NCBI GenBank assembly: GCA_900766735.1
Contig: CAAFWO010000025.1
Coordinates: forward strand, 1-52,193
Reading direction: 5' to 3'
Source of the DNA: Clostridia bacterium
GTDB taxonomy: Bacteria; Bacillota; Clostridia; CAKSNL01; HGM11501
Length of the DNA stretch: 52,193 bases
Shown here: in pieces, positions 16,068 to 24,769 of the stretch
How positions within the stretch are numbered: position 1 is the first letter of the stretch
Layout: each line of letters starts with the position of its first letter
Notes under the pieces: generated by a model
The model's database searches: none
Told to the model about the DNA's origin: nothing
Seen by the model: the letters and a program-made list of their open reading frames with translations, nothing else
Made by a program: the position numbers and the translations under genes

Positions 16068-17468
16068 ATGCAGATAACAACGCTGAATCATTCAGACAGA
16101 TATTCGCTTGAGCAGATCGCTACGCTGTTTTTTCTTCCGGACGAGGAAGGAAAAATAACTTCGGTTTACGACGCGGATAAAAAAGCCGTGATAACCGAAG
16201 CCGTGATCGGAGAAAAGCGTGTGAGGGAAGAATACCCGGCAGATATAGCGGATGCGAAAGAGTTTAAAAACGCGGTTAAAAAATCGGCTTTTCTCGCGCT
16301 GAAAATGCTCTCCGGCGCGAAAACTCCGTGGGGAATACTCACTGGGATAAGGCCGGCAAAGTTTTTCTTAAACCTTATAAACGAACACTCGGTAGCCGAA
16401 AGTGAGAGAATACTTTCTGAGGAATACTGGGTCAGTGATGAAAAGATCAGGCTTTGCTCTTCGGTTGCGCAAAAGGAGGCAAAGATGTTGTCCGGCGTCG
16501 GGAAAAACGACGTCGGGATATATATAGGGATTCCTTTTTGCCCGACGAGATGCGCATATTGCTCCTTTATAACCGAGGCATCGGGAGTTTATGCAAAGCA
16601 CATCGAAGAATATGAAGAGGCACTTGAAAAAGAGGTTATTGCGATGGCAAAAGCCGTCCGCGATAACGGGTTTTCTGTCAACTCTTTCTATATCGGCGGC
16701 GGAACGCCGCCCGCGCTCGGTGAAAAGCTTTTGGAAAAGCTCATAGTTAAGACACAGGAAGCTTTTTTGCCGGCTGATGACGCGGAATTTACGGTCGAGG
16801 CCGGAAGACCGGACGTTATTGGAAAAAGCCTTCTTAAAATGCTTGCTGAAAGAAATGTCGGAAGGATATGCATAAATCCGCAGACGATGAACGACGAAAC
16901 ACTCAAAAGGATCGGCAGACGGCACAGCGCAGAGGACACAAAAAGGGCGTTCGCCCTGGCGCGCGAGGCCGGGTTTGACAATATTAATTCAGATATTATT
17001 GCCGGGCTTCCGGGTGAAACAAATGAGATGTTTGCACATACCTTGGAAGAGATCAGGGAGCTTTCGCCCGAGGAGCTGACGGTGCACACGATGTATTTAA
17101 AGCGCGCGTCCCGAATCAGAAAAGAGGGAGCGTTATCCGATCCCGGCGAGGCAGAGAAAATGGTCTTGCTTTCGGGCGAGTTTGCAAAAGAAGAGGGCTA
17201 TGAACCTTACTATATGTATAAACAGCGAAACACCGTCGGCAACCTTGAAAACACGGGATATGCCAAAAGCGGGAAAGAATCCGTATACAACGTCTGTATT
17301 ATGGAGGAGACGAACACGGTTCTGGCGTGCGGAGCCGGAGCTTCGACAAAGCTCGTCGGCAAAAGCATCGAAAGAATTTACAACACAAAGGACGTTCTTG
17401 CATATATTACGGAAATTGACGCAATAATAAAAAATAAGGCCGAAAAGATTGCGGCAAGTAATATTTAA
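16068..17468 (+). CDS. hemZ: Coproporphyrinogen dehydrogenase-like radical SAM protein HemZ
   Basis: This 466-residue radical SAM protein has the cluster motif CPTRCAYCSF (about residues 156-165), a GGGTP motif and the QRNTVGNLENTGY segment typical of HemZ. HemZ proteins are grouped with oxygen-independent coproporphyrinogen III oxidases; the exact reaction in anaerobes without full heme synthesis is unsettled. An N-terminal domain of about 150 residues precedes the SAM barrel, as in other HemZ. It starts three bases after the stop of the hydrolase gene and ends the rel transcription run. No other porphyrin gene is in the window. Confidence 0.9.
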   Translation: MQITTLNHSDRYSLEQIATLFFLPDEEGKITSVYDADKKAVITEAVIGEKRVREEYPADIADAKEFKNAVKKSAFLALKMLSGAKTPWGILTGIRPAKFFLNLINEHSVAESERILSEEYWVSDEKIRLCSSVAQKEAKMLSGVGKNDVGIYIGIPFCPTRCAYCSFITEASGVYAKHIEEYEEALEKEVIAMAKAVRDNGFSVNSFYIGGGTPPALGEKLLEKLIVKTQEAFLPADDAEFTVEAGRPDVIGKSLLKMLAERNVGRICINPQTMNDETLKRIGRRHSAEDTKRAFALAREAGFDNINSDIIAGLPGETNEMFAHTLEEIRELSPEELTVHTMYLKRASRIRKEGALSDPGEAEKMVLLSGEFAKEEGYEPYYMYKQRNTVGNLENTGYAKSGKESVYNVCIMEETNTVLACGAGASTKLVGKSIERIYNTKDVLAYITEIDAIIKNKAEKIAASNI

Positions 17469-17501
17469 TAAAATTTTAACAAAATATTTTCCGATTTTAT
17501 G

Positions 17502-17530
17502 TAGACAAAACGCCTTAACGGGTATATAAT
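17502..17530 (+). promoter_or_regulatory. SigA-type promoter of the small coiled-coil gene
   Basis: The -35 is TAGACA (17502-17507), the spacer is 17 bp and the -10 is a consensus TATAAT (17525-17530). It lies 26 bases ahead of the ATG. Confidence 0.8.
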
Positions 17531-17556
17531 AGGTAAAAAGGAAAGGCAGTGAAATT

Positions 17557-17850
17557 ATGGATATTAATATGGATAAAATAAAGAGCGGCCTTGACAAAGC
17601 GGCGGTTTACACCGTGAAGACAACGGGCAAGGTCGTTTCGATCGCAAAGCTCAACCTTAAAAAGACGGAGCTTCGCGGAAAGATCGACGACGGCTATAAG
17701 AAACTCGGAAAGCTCATATATGAAAATTCCAAGGCCGAGGAAGAGGATACGGAAATCGAATCAAAGCTTGATGCGATCAAAGCCGAGCTTGACGGATATA
17801 TGGCTGAGCTTAAAGAGTGCAACGACAGCATAGACTCATATAAAGACTGA
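17557..17850 (+). CDS. Small coiled-coil protein of unknown function
   Basis: This is a 97-residue, highly charged, lysine- and glutamate-rich protein with no membrane segment and no signal peptide. Residues 30-90 look like two helices able to form a coiled coil; the first half (AAVYTVKTTGKVVSIAK) is less charged and may form an amphipathic helix. I do not recognise a named family. It has its own strong promoter and a good ribosome binding site (GGAAAGG), so it is probably well expressed. The hairpin at 17859-17884 separates it from the LCP gene. Codon use matches its neighbours. Confidence 0.8.
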   Translation: MDINMDKIKSGLDKAAVYTVKTTGKVVSIAKLNLKKTELRGKIDDGYKKLGKLIYENSKAEEEDTEIESKLDAIKAELDGYMAELKECNDSIDSYKD

Positions 17851-17858
17851 TCATTTAG

Positions 17859-17884
17859 GAGGCAGAGAATTTTTGCTCTGCCTC
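17859..17884 (+). other. Perfect hairpin between the small protein and LCP genes
   Basis: A 9-bp perfect inverted repeat (17859-17867 with 17876-17884) has an AT-rich eight-base loop. The left arm overlaps an AGGAGG. No T run follows, so it is a weak terminator at best; it could act as a processing or attenuation structure. Confidence 0.5.
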
Positions 17885-17930
17885 TGTAATTGCGCTCATT
17901 TTGCAAATGACGGATACATCGGAGGAAAAG

Positions 17931-18836
17931 ATGCAAAGAAAGAAAATTTTTAAGACGGGGATTTTTATTATATGCCTGGTTGCGGCGGCGTATTTCGGCG
18001 TCCGTATGGCTCTTTTGATGTCGGCGCCTTTTCAGCATGTCAACACCGGTGACGAGATCGACAGGGTCGAGGTCAATAACGGAAATGTTGTTATAAACGT
18101 GCTTGTTATGGGGCTTGATAAAGACGAAACGAGAACCGACACGCTTATTTTTATGAGCTATAACAGCGCGAACGGCAAGTGTTTTATAATGAGTATTCCG
18201 CGCGATACCTATGTTCATATCAACGGAAACAGGGTGCTCATTAATGAGGCGTATACGCACGGCGGAGCGGAAGCGACGATCAAAAAGGTCAAAGAGCTTA
18301 TAAATCTGCCTGTCAACTATTATGTTGTATTCACATTCCAGGATTTCAGAGATGTGATCGACGGACTCGGCGGTGTCGAGTTTGATGTTCGGCCTCAGGG
18401 CTACCATTATGACGACCCGTATCAGGATCTTCACATCAATATCCCCGGCGGTCACCAGGTGCTTGACGGAGAAAAGGCGGAAGGACTTGTCAGATTCAGA
18501 AACGACTATGCGATGGCCGATCTTGACAGAGTCGAGGTTCAGCGCCAGTTTGTCAAAGCCGTTATCGAACAGAAGCTCAACAAAAAATATATAAGGGCGA
18601 TTCCCAAGATATATGCTTCGCTTTCAGACAGCTTAAAGTCGAATCTTTCACTTGATGAAATATTAGACTACAGCAAGGAGATACTCTCTGCCGGGGTGAC
18701 ATCGTTTGACATGTACACGATGCCCTACACTATCTCCGGAATGCATGTTCTGCCTGATGAAGAGGGAATAAAGGCCCTCGTTGATCAGTATAAGGCGGAC
18801 AGCCAGGCGGCATTAGTGGAAAATGAACAAAAATAG
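17931..18836 (+). CDS. LytR-CpsA-Psr (LCP) family protein
   Basis: LCP enzymes attach undecaprenyl-linked wall polymers such as teichoic acid or capsule to peptidoglycan. The 301-residue protein has an N-terminal membrane anchor (about residues 8-28) and an extracellular LCP domain. Recognisable motifs are VLVMGLDKDETRTDTL, SIPRDTYV, LGGVEFDV and VRFRNDYAMADLDRVEVQ, which supply the acidic and Arg residues that hold the pyrophosphate lipid. The start at 17931 follows GGAGGAAAAG; an in-frame TTG at 17901 has no such site. No wall-polymer genes are adjacent, although the phosphoglycosyl transferase at 7248 could feed the same pathway. Confidence 0.93.
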   Translation: MQRKKIFKTGIFIICLVAAAYFGVRMALLMSAPFQHVNTGDEIDRVEVNNGNVVINVLVMGLDKDETRTDTLIFMSYNSANGKCFIMSIPRDTYVHINGNRVLINEAYTHGGAEATIKKVKELINLPVNYYVVFTFQDFRDVIDGLGGVEFDVRPQGYHYDDPYQDLHINIPGGHQVLDGEKAEGLVRFRNDYAMADLDRVEVQRQFVKAVIEQKLNKKYIRAIPKIYASLSDSLKSNLSLDEILDYSKEILSAGVTSFDMYTMPYTISGMHVLPDEEGIKALVDQYKADSQAALVENEQK

Positions 18837-18887
18837 TTAAAATTTTAACGAGAGTGTATGCTTTTTGTTGAAATTTAAATCTTTCAC

Positions 18888-18916
18888 TTGCCAAGTGTTA
18901 AGAAAAAGGTTATAAT
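18888..18916 (+). promoter_or_regulatory. SigA-type promoter of the cyclophilin lipoprotein gene
   Basis: The -35 is TTGCCA (18888-18893), the spacer is 17 bp and the -10 is TATAAT (18911-18916). It lies 21 bases ahead of the ATG. Confidence 0.75.
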
Positions 18917-18937
18917 AATACAGAGAGGCATGGTAAT

Positions 18938-19579
18938 ATGAAGAAAATTATTGCACTCATCGCGTCGCTTGCGCTTATACTGGCGCTTTCCTCGTGCAAG
19001 ACAAAAAATGATGAAGAGGGAACTTCGGCGGATGAAATGGGCGGTGCGGACAGCACCTTGAGCGACACTTCAAAGGAGGAACACCCGATGGTTACAATAT
19101 CGGTTAAAGATTTCGGCAATATGGTTTTTGAGCTTTATCCCGAATACGCACCCGAGACGGTGCGTAATTTTCTGAATCTTGCCGAGAGCGGTTTTTATAA
19201 AGACCTTACATTCCACAGAATTTATAAGGGCTTTATGATACAGGGCGGCTCGACGGACGGTATGGGCATGGCAGGGTCTGACAAAACAATAAAGGGCGAG
19301 TTTGCCGCAAACGGAGTGGACAACCCTTTAAGCCATGAGAGAGGAGTTATCTCCATGGCAAGAACGAGCGACCCGGACAGCGCAAGCTCACAGTTCTTCA
19401 TCTGCGATGAGGATTCGACGTTTTTAGACGGGCAGTATGCGGCATTCGGAAAGCTCGTGGAAGGGTATGACGTGCTTGATGCGATCGCATCTGTTGAGGT
19501 CACGGCAAATCCTTATTCGGGCGAAAAATCACAGCCTTTGGTTGCACCGGTGATTGAAAATATCACCGTTAACAAATAA
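18938..19579 (+). CDS. Lipoprotein peptidyl-prolyl cis-trans isomerase (cyclophilin type)
   Basis: The enzyme isomerises X-Pro bonds in secreted proteins. It is a 213-residue protein with a lipoprotein signal peptide (lipobox LSSC, lipidated Cys at residue 20), an acidic linker of about 30 residues, and a compact bacterial cyclophilin domain with FHRIYKGFMIQGG, SSQFFICDED and FGKLVEGYDVLD. It would act on the outer face of the membrane as a folding helper. AGAGAGG precedes the ATG. It is followed by gap, probably as a separate or partly coupled unit. Confidence 0.93.
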   Translation: MKKIIALIASLALILALSSCKTKNDEEGTSADEMGGADSTLSDTSKEEHPMVTISVKDFGNMVFELYPEYAPETVRNFLNLAESGFYKDLTFHRIYKGFMIQGGSTDGMGMAGSDKTIKGEFAANGVDNPLSHERGVISMARTSDPDSASSQFFICDEDSTFLDGQYAAFGKLVEGYDVLDAIASVEVTANPYSGEKSQPLVAPVIENITVNK

Positions 19580-19609
19580 TCTATAATATCTTTTAGGAGG
19601 ATGTTGAAA

Positions 19610-20623
19610 ATGGTTAGAGTAGGTATAAACGGTTTTGGACGTATCGGACGTCTTGCTTTCAGGCAGATGTTCGGAGCAGAAGGCTATGAGGTTGTTGCTA
19701 TCAACGATCTTACAAGCCCGAAGATGCTTGCGCATTTGCTCAAGTACGATTCTTCTCAGGGAAGATATGCTCTCTGCGATAAGGTATCGGCTGACGATGA
19801 TTCCATCACTGTTGACGGAAAGAAGATCAGAATCTACGCAGAAAAGGACGCTGTAAATATTCCTTGGGGCGAGCTTAATGTAGACGTTGTACTCGAGTGC
19901 ACCGGTTTTTACACATCTAAGGAGAAGGCATCTGCTCACTTACAGGCAGGCGCTAAGAAAGTTGTTATCTCTGCTCCCGCAGGAAACGACCTTCCCACTA
20001 TCGTTTACAATGTAAACCACGAGACACTCACAAAGGATGACAAGATCATTTCTGCTGCATCCTGCACAACAAACTGCCTTGCGCCTATGGCTGATGCACT
20101 TAACAAGTATGCACCCATCCAGTCCGGTATCATGTGCACAATCCACGCTTACACAGGTGATCAGATGACTCTTGACGGTCCTCAGAGAAAGGGCGATTTG
20201 AGAAGATCCAGAGCAGCGGCTGTAAACATCGTTCCCAACTCGACCGGTGCTGCAAAGGCAATCGGACTTGTTATTCCCGAACTTAACGGCAAGCTCATCG
20301 GTTCGGCACAGAGAGTTCCCACTCCCACAGGATCGACCACAATTCTTACAGCTGTTGTAAAGGCTGACAACGTAACTAAGGAAGGCATCAACGAGGCTAT
20401 GAAGGCCGCTTCCAACGAGTCTTTCGGTTATAACACAGACGAGATAGTTTCTTCCGATATCGTTGGTATGAGATTCGGTTCTCTCTTCGATGCAACTCAG
20501 ACAATGGTTGCAGAGATCGGCGACGGCCTCTATGAGGTTCAGGTAGTTTCCTGGTACGACAATGAGAACTCTTACACCAGCCAGATGGTAAGAACAATCA
20601 AGTATTTTGCTGAACTTGGCTGA
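19610..20623 (+). CDS. gap: Glyceraldehyde-3-phosphate dehydrogenase
   Basis: GAPDH oxidises glyceraldehyde-3-phosphate with NAD+ and phosphate in glycolysis. The 337-residue protein has the Rossmann motif GINGFGRIGR at its N-terminus, the catalytic cysteine in SAASCTTN (about 150), its His partner in TIHAYTGDQ, and SWYDNENSY near the C-terminus. The ATG at 19610 lies nine bases from AGGAGG; an ATG at 19601 abuts that site and is not usable. Codon choice is markedly different from the neighbours (AAG, AAC, GTT, GCT and ACA favoured; few CG-rich codons), as expected for a very highly expressed gene. Confidence 0.98.
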   Translation: MVRVGINGFGRIGRLAFRQMFGAEGYEVVAINDLTSPKMLAHLLKYDSSQGRYALCDKVSADDDSITVDGKKIRIYAEKDAVNIPWGELNVDVVLECTGFYTSKEKASAHLQAGAKKVVISAPAGNDLPTIVYNVNHETLTKDDKIISAASCTTNCLAPMADALNKYAPIQSGIMCTIHAYTGDQMTLDGPQRKGDLRRSRAAAVNIVPNSTGAAKAIGLVIPELNGKLIGSAQRVPTPTGSTTILTAVVKADNVTKEGINEAMKAASNESFGYNTDEIVSSDIVGMRFGSLFDATQTMVAEIGDGLYEVQVVSWYDNENSYTSQMVRTIKYFAELG

Positions 20624-20637
20624 TTAAAGCGCTAAAA

Positions 20638-20662
20638 AGCTCCCGCATGCGGGAGCTTTTTT
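20638..20662 (+). terminator. Intrinsic terminator of gap
   Basis: A perfect palindrome (20639-20656, GC-rich arms) is preceded by AAAAA and followed by six T residues. It starts 16 bases after the gap stop codon. Confidence 0.92.
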
Positions 20663-20703
20663 CTTTGTTCATCAATTGTTTACTTAAAATAAACAATTAT
20701 GTT

Positions 20704-20732
20704 TTGACAAGAGGTTCAAAATGTGGTACAAT
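20704..20732 (+). promoter_or_regulatory. SigA-type promoter of the yybS-rplI-dnaB run
   Basis: The -35 is TTGACA (20704-20709), the spacer is 17 bp and the -10 is TACAAT (20727-20732), preceded by TGG. About 50 bases of leader separate it from the start of the membrane protein gene. Confidence 0.8.
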
Positions 20733-20786
20733 AAATTATTGTATAATGCAATAGTAGTTTTAAATACGGTTTAGGGAGTTTTTTTG

Positions 20787-21680
20787 TTGAACAAAGCAGT
20801 TTTAAGATATATTTGGACGTTGGCTGTGATAACGGTTCTGGCAGCGCTTTTTAACTCGGAAATAACGCTCATAATCGCCTCGTCCGTTTTTGCGGTCGCC
20901 GCGCTTTTGTTCCCGCTCGGAGCGACGGCCGTTGCGGCCTTTATATGTATCGCGATCTATGCGCTTTTGACAGCTGATCCGGCCGCCGGTGCGATCATGG
21001 CGCTTTCGTTTATTTTGCCGGCAACGGCGATGGCGCTCGTGATCAGAATGCGAAGAGGGCTTTCGGCGGTGATCGGAGCCGGCACGGCGGCGAACGCCTT
21101 TGCAATGCTGATGCTATATTATTACGAATCTCTCATATCGCATACGACTATAATAAACCTTTTATCCATCGGCGTTCCGAAGACGTTTTCCGAGCAAATG
21201 ACCTCGCTCGGTTATCAGGATAAGGAAATTCAGATGATAAAGTCGATCTGGCAGAGTATGAGCGTGTTATTACCGGCCATCATAATGATCTCGGCACTGA
21301 TATTTTCGTTCCTCGCTTTTGCGGGAATGAAAGTGATAATAAGGCACACGGGCGGAAAGCTCGCCAATATCCGCGACTTTAAGGATATGCGCGCAGATGT
21401 GTCGTTCACGCTTTTTGCCATTGCGCTGACATGCTCACTCTTTTTCGTGCAGGGCACGGCGGCAAAGGTTATCTTAAACGCAGTTTATGTTATATATGTT
21501 TTATATATAGCTTTCGGCGCGGCCGCATTGGTGAGGATATTTAAAAAGCTTACAAATCACACCTTTCCGGCGGCGTTGATAACGGTGATGATCGGATTTT
21601 TCACTCTGGGGACAGGGCTTGCGCTCATGGGCATTATAAGCTCGTTTACAGGTAAAAATAAACCTTTAGAAAGGGAATGA
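20787..21680 (+). CDS. yybS: YybS-like membrane protein (DUF2232)
   Basis: This 297-residue polytopic protein has about eight hydrophobic segments and no recognisable catalytic motif. Its length, topology and position just ahead of rplI and dnaB match the YybS/DUF2232 family, whose function is not established. In B. subtilis the c-di-AMP phosphodiesterase gene gdpP (yybT) lies between yybS and rplI; here only six bases separate the two genes. The start is one of two adjacent TTG codons (20784 or 20787); the second is better spaced from AGGGAG. Confidence 0.75.
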   Translation: MNKAVLRYIWTLAVITVLAALFNSEITLIIASSVFAVAALLFPLGATAVAAFICIAIYALLTADPAAGAIMALSFILPATAMALVIRMRRGLSAVIGAGTAANAFAMLMLYYYESLISHTTIINLLSIGVPKTFSEQMTSLGYQDKEIQMIKSIWQSMSVLLPAIIMISALIFSFLAFAGMKVIIRHTGGKLANIRDFKDMRADVSFTLFAIALTCSLFFVQGTAAKVILNAVYVIYVLYIAFGAAALVRIFKKLTNHTFPAALITVMIGFFTLGTGLALMGIISSFTGKNKPLERE

Positions 21681-21686
21681 TAATTT

Positions 21687-22136
21687 ATGAAGGTAGTATT
21701 GATTAAGGACGTAAAGGCACAGGGCAAAAAAGGAGACATCGTAAACGTCAGCGACGGATATGCAAGAAACTTTCTCCTTCCGAGAGGGCTTGCCAAAGAG
21801 GCGACAAGCAACGCGCTGAATGACCTTAAGGGTCAGAAGGAGGCGGCAGAGTTCCGCCATAATAACGAGGTCGCGGCGGCTAAGGAAACGGCTGAAAAGA
21901 TTAAAGGAGTGACGGTTTCGCTCACCGCGAAGGCCGGCGAAAACGGAAAGCTTTTCGGCTCAATCACTGCGGCGGACGTTGCGGAAGCACTCAAAATGCA
22001 GCACCACGTTGTTATTGAAAAGAAGAAATTTTCGATTCCGGACGGCATCAAGCACACCGGAATAACAGAGGTGGAGGTTAAAGTTTATCCTTCCATCACC
22101 GCAAAAATAAAGGTCAACGTTACAGCCGAGGGCTGA
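21687..22136 (+). CDS. rplI: 50S ribosomal protein L9
   Basis: L9 is an elongated two-domain protein of the large ribosomal subunit. The 149-residue sequence shows the N-terminal signature (KGDIVNVSDGYARNFLLPRG), the long connecting helix rich in Ala, Glu and Lys (about 40-75), and the C-terminal domain. The length is standard. It is followed by dnaB, the same order as in Bacillus. Confidence 0.98.
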   Translation: MKVVLIKDVKAQGKKGDIVNVSDGYARNFLLPRGLAKEATSNALNDLKGQKEAAEFRHNNEVAAAKETAEKIKGVTVSLTAKAGENGKLFGSITAADVAEALKMQHHVVIEKKKFSIPDGIKHTGITEVEVKVYPSITAKIKVNVTAEG

Positions 22137-22152
22137 TTTAAGAGGTGATTTT

Positions 22153-23469
22153 ATGGAGGGCAGACAGACGCCCTACAATATGAGCGCCGAACAGGCGGTG
22201 CTCGGGTGTATGATATCAAATTCCAAGGCTTTGTCCGAGGTTTTTACCGAGATCAAGGCGGACGATTTTTATACCGAGGCACACAGGCTCATATTTGAAG
22301 CGATAAAGTCGCTTTTTGATACCGGCCGGGCGGTGGACATCGTAACCGTTTCGGGTGCGCTCGGTTCGAGAATCGAAATGGCGGGCGGCCTTAACTATCT
22401 GTCGCGCCTCGCGATGAGCGTCGTTACGACAGAGAACCTTGCTCAGCATATCGACATAATTAAGAAAACGTCGAATATGCGAAAGCTGATCGAGGCGGCT
22501 GACCAGATCTCGAGAATGTGCTATGAGGCGAAGGAGGACGCCGAAGTCATTTTGGACAGGGCGGAGCAGAAGGTTTTTGAAATTGCCGAAAGCAGAGCCA
22601 ATATGGGTTTTGCGCACATCAGAGACGTGCTCGTAAATTCGATCGACAACGTCGAAAAGCTTCGTGAGGCCGGCGGCCGGATCGCCGGCGTGCCGACAGG
22701 ATTTTCGGATCTTGATAATATTTTGGCCGGTCTTCAAAAGTCCGACCTGATTCTGGTCGCAGCGCGCCCCGCAATGGGTAAAACGGCGTTTGCATTAAAT
22801 ATGGCACAGCATATCGCGATAAACTCGCGCGTTCCTGTTGCGATCTTCAACCTTGAAATGAGCAAAGAGCAGATCGTCAACCGTATGATATGCAGTGAGG
22901 GGCTGGTTGAGAACAGCAAGTTCAGGGTCGGCGACTTAAATGTTGAGGACTGCACGAGGCTTGCACAGGCGATTGGAACGCTTTCCACAGCCCCGATTTA
23001 TATCGACGACACGGCCGGAATAGGCATCAGCGAGATAAGAGCAAAGTGCAGAAGACTCGCACAGTCGGAAAAAGGGCTCGGACTCATCGTTATCGATCAT
23101 ATTCAGCTTATGCAGTCCGGCAGGAAGTCCGACAGCAGACAGCAGGAGATTTCCGAAATCTCGCGTTCGTTAAAGATTCTGGCAAAGGAATTGAATGTTC
23201 CTGTCGTTGCGCTTTCACAGCTTTCGCGTGCGGTTGAATCGAGAACCGATAAGCGCCCTATGCTCTCTGACTTAAGAGAGTCGGGTGCTATCGAGCAGGA
23301 CGCGGACATCGTTATGTTTTTATACAGAGACGCATATTACAACCCGGAATCGGAGAAACACAACATCGCAGAGTGCATAATCGCAAAGCACAGAAACGGT
23401 GAAACCGGGAAGATCGAACTTGTTTACAGAGGAGAATATGTGCGGTTTGAAAGTGTCTATAAAGGGTGA
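22153..23469 (+). CDS. dnaB: Replicative DNA helicase DnaB/DnaC
   Basis: This is the hexameric helicase at the replication fork (called DnaC in B. subtilis). The 438-residue protein has the N-terminal helical domain (residues 1-105), a linker, and a RecA-like ATPase with Walker A ARPAMGKTAF (about 200-209), Walker B VIDHIQLM, the LSQLSRAVE segment and an Arg finger near the end. The 3' end overlaps the tilS start by 32 bases. No intein is present. Confidence 0.97.
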   Translation: MEGRQTPYNMSAEQAVLGCMISNSKALSEVFTEIKADDFYTEAHRLIFEAIKSLFDTGRAVDIVTVSGALGSRIEMAGGLNYLSRLAMSVVTTENLAQHIDIIKKTSNMRKLIEAADQISRMCYEAKEDAEVILDRAEQKVFEIAESRANMGFAHIRDVLVNSIDNVEKLREAGGRIAGVPTGFSDLDNILAGLQKSDLILVAARPAMGKTAFALNMAQHIAINSRVPVAIFNLEMSKEQIVNRMICSEGLVENSKFRVGDLNVEDCTRLAQAIGTLSTAPIYIDDTAGIGISEIRAKCRRLAQSEKGLGLIVIDHIQLMQSGRKSDSRQQEISEISRSLKILAKELNVPVVALSQLSRAVESRTDKRPMLSDLRESGAIEQDADIVMFLYRDAYYNPESEKHNIAECIIAKHRNGETGKIELVYRGEYVRFESVYKG

Positions 23470-24769
23470 TCTGCCGGAAAAAGCCGGCGCGGTCATCAAA
23501 GAATATAATTTAATAGAACCGGGCGACGAGGTTATTTCGGCGCTTTCCGGAGGGGCGGATTCGGTCGCACTGCTTTTTGTGCTTTATTCGCTCTCCGAAA
23601 AGATAGGATTTACTTTAAGAGCGGCACACTTAAATCATATGATAAGGGGCGCCGAGGCGGAGCGTGACGAGGAGTTTGCGGTAAAAACGGCCGAAAAACT
23701 CGGCATTGAATGCGCTGTAAAGCGCTGTGATATTCCGCGTCTTTCTGTGGGCAGAAATATGGAGGAGACGGCTCGCGAGGAGCGCTATCGTTTCTTTTCC
23801 GAGCTTTCTGAAGAAAGAGGAAAGATCGCCGTCGCGCACAACCTTAACGACCTTGCGGAGACCGTGATAATGCGCATTGCGCGCGGAACGTCCGTTTCAG
23901 GGCTTTCGGGTATCAGGGTCAAGAACAATAACATAATACGACCGCTTTTATTTACTCCGCGTTCGGAGATTGAAGCTTTTCTTTCGGAGAACAAGATTTC
24001 CTATGTTACGGATTCAACGAATCTTTCGGACGATTACACGAGAAATAAGATCAGGCACGCCATTTTGCCGCAGTTTATTTCTCTTAACGGCAACTTTTTG
24101 TCGTCCGTAAAAAGGATGGCCAAAAAGGCGAAGGACGCGGCGGATTTTATTGCCGTGTCGGCAAAAGAGGCTTACGGCGATATAAGCGGCAGTATTGACA
24201 TTGAAAAGGCACGACATCTTCACAATGCACTTAAGGAATATATCATATCCGAAAGCGCATATGCGGCCGGAATGAAGGAAATATCGGACAAAAATATTTC
24301 AGACATCAACAAGCTTTTCGACTTGCCGTCAGGCAAAAAAATTCAGCTTTCCGGAATGTATGAAGCTTTGAGGATATATGATAAAATAAAAATATCAAAA
24401 CGGGAAGAAAATAAAAATTATAATTATGAACTCAAAATCGGAAACAATTATATAGTGGAGGCCGGCTATACGGTAACGGTCGAAAGAAGCAAAAAAGGCA
24501 TTGACCTTGCAAAAGTCACTTTGCCGCTTTATGCAAGGCCGAAAAAAGAGGGCGACTCGTTTTATCCGGCCGGAATGGGCGGAGAAAAGAAGTTAAAGAT
24601 GCTTTTTTCAGACCTTAAGTTTCCGGTTGACAAAAGGGGAAAATACCCGATCATAACAGACAGCGAAAAGATCATTTTCGCGCTCGGCCGTGCCGATGAA
24701 CGGGCGGTGTCCGGCGAAACGACAGAAAATGCAATTACGATAAAAATCACAGAAGGGGAATTACGATGA
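23438..24769 (+). CDS. tilS: tRNA(Ile)-lysidine synthase
   Basis: TilS changes C34 of the CAU-anticodon tRNA-Ile to lysidine so that it reads AUA. The 443-residue protein has the PP-loop SGGADS (about 37-42), HNLNDLAETVIMR, the central helical domain, and the C-terminal TilS domain with RPKKEGDSF and the KKLKMLFSDLK segment. The ATG at 23438 follows GAGGAG and lies inside the dnaB 3' end; an earlier in-frame ATG at 23399 has no ribosome binding site. tilS-hpt-ftsH is a conserved Firmicutes order. The gene is essential in most bacteria. Confidence 0.95.
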   Translation: MCGLKVSIKGDLPEKAGAVIKEYNLIEPGDEVISALSGGADSVALLFVLYSLSEKIGFTLRAAHLNHMIRGAEAERDEEFAVKTAEKLGIECAVKRCDIPRLSVGRNMEETAREERYRFFSELSEERGKIAVAHNLNDLAETVIMRIARGTSVSGLSGIRVKNNNIIRPLLFTPRSEIEAFLSENKISYVTDSTNLSDDYTRNKIRHAILPQFISLNGNFLSSVKRMAKKAKDAADFIAVSAKEAYGDISGSIDIEKARHLHNALKEYIISESAYAAGMKEISDKNISDINKLFDLPSGKKIQLSGMYEALRIYDKIKISKREENKNYNYELKIGNNYIVEAGYTVTVERSKKGIDLAKVTLPLYARPKKEGDSFYPAGMGGEKKLKMLFSDLKFPVDKRGKYPIITDSEKIIFALGRADERAVSGETTENAITIKITEGELR

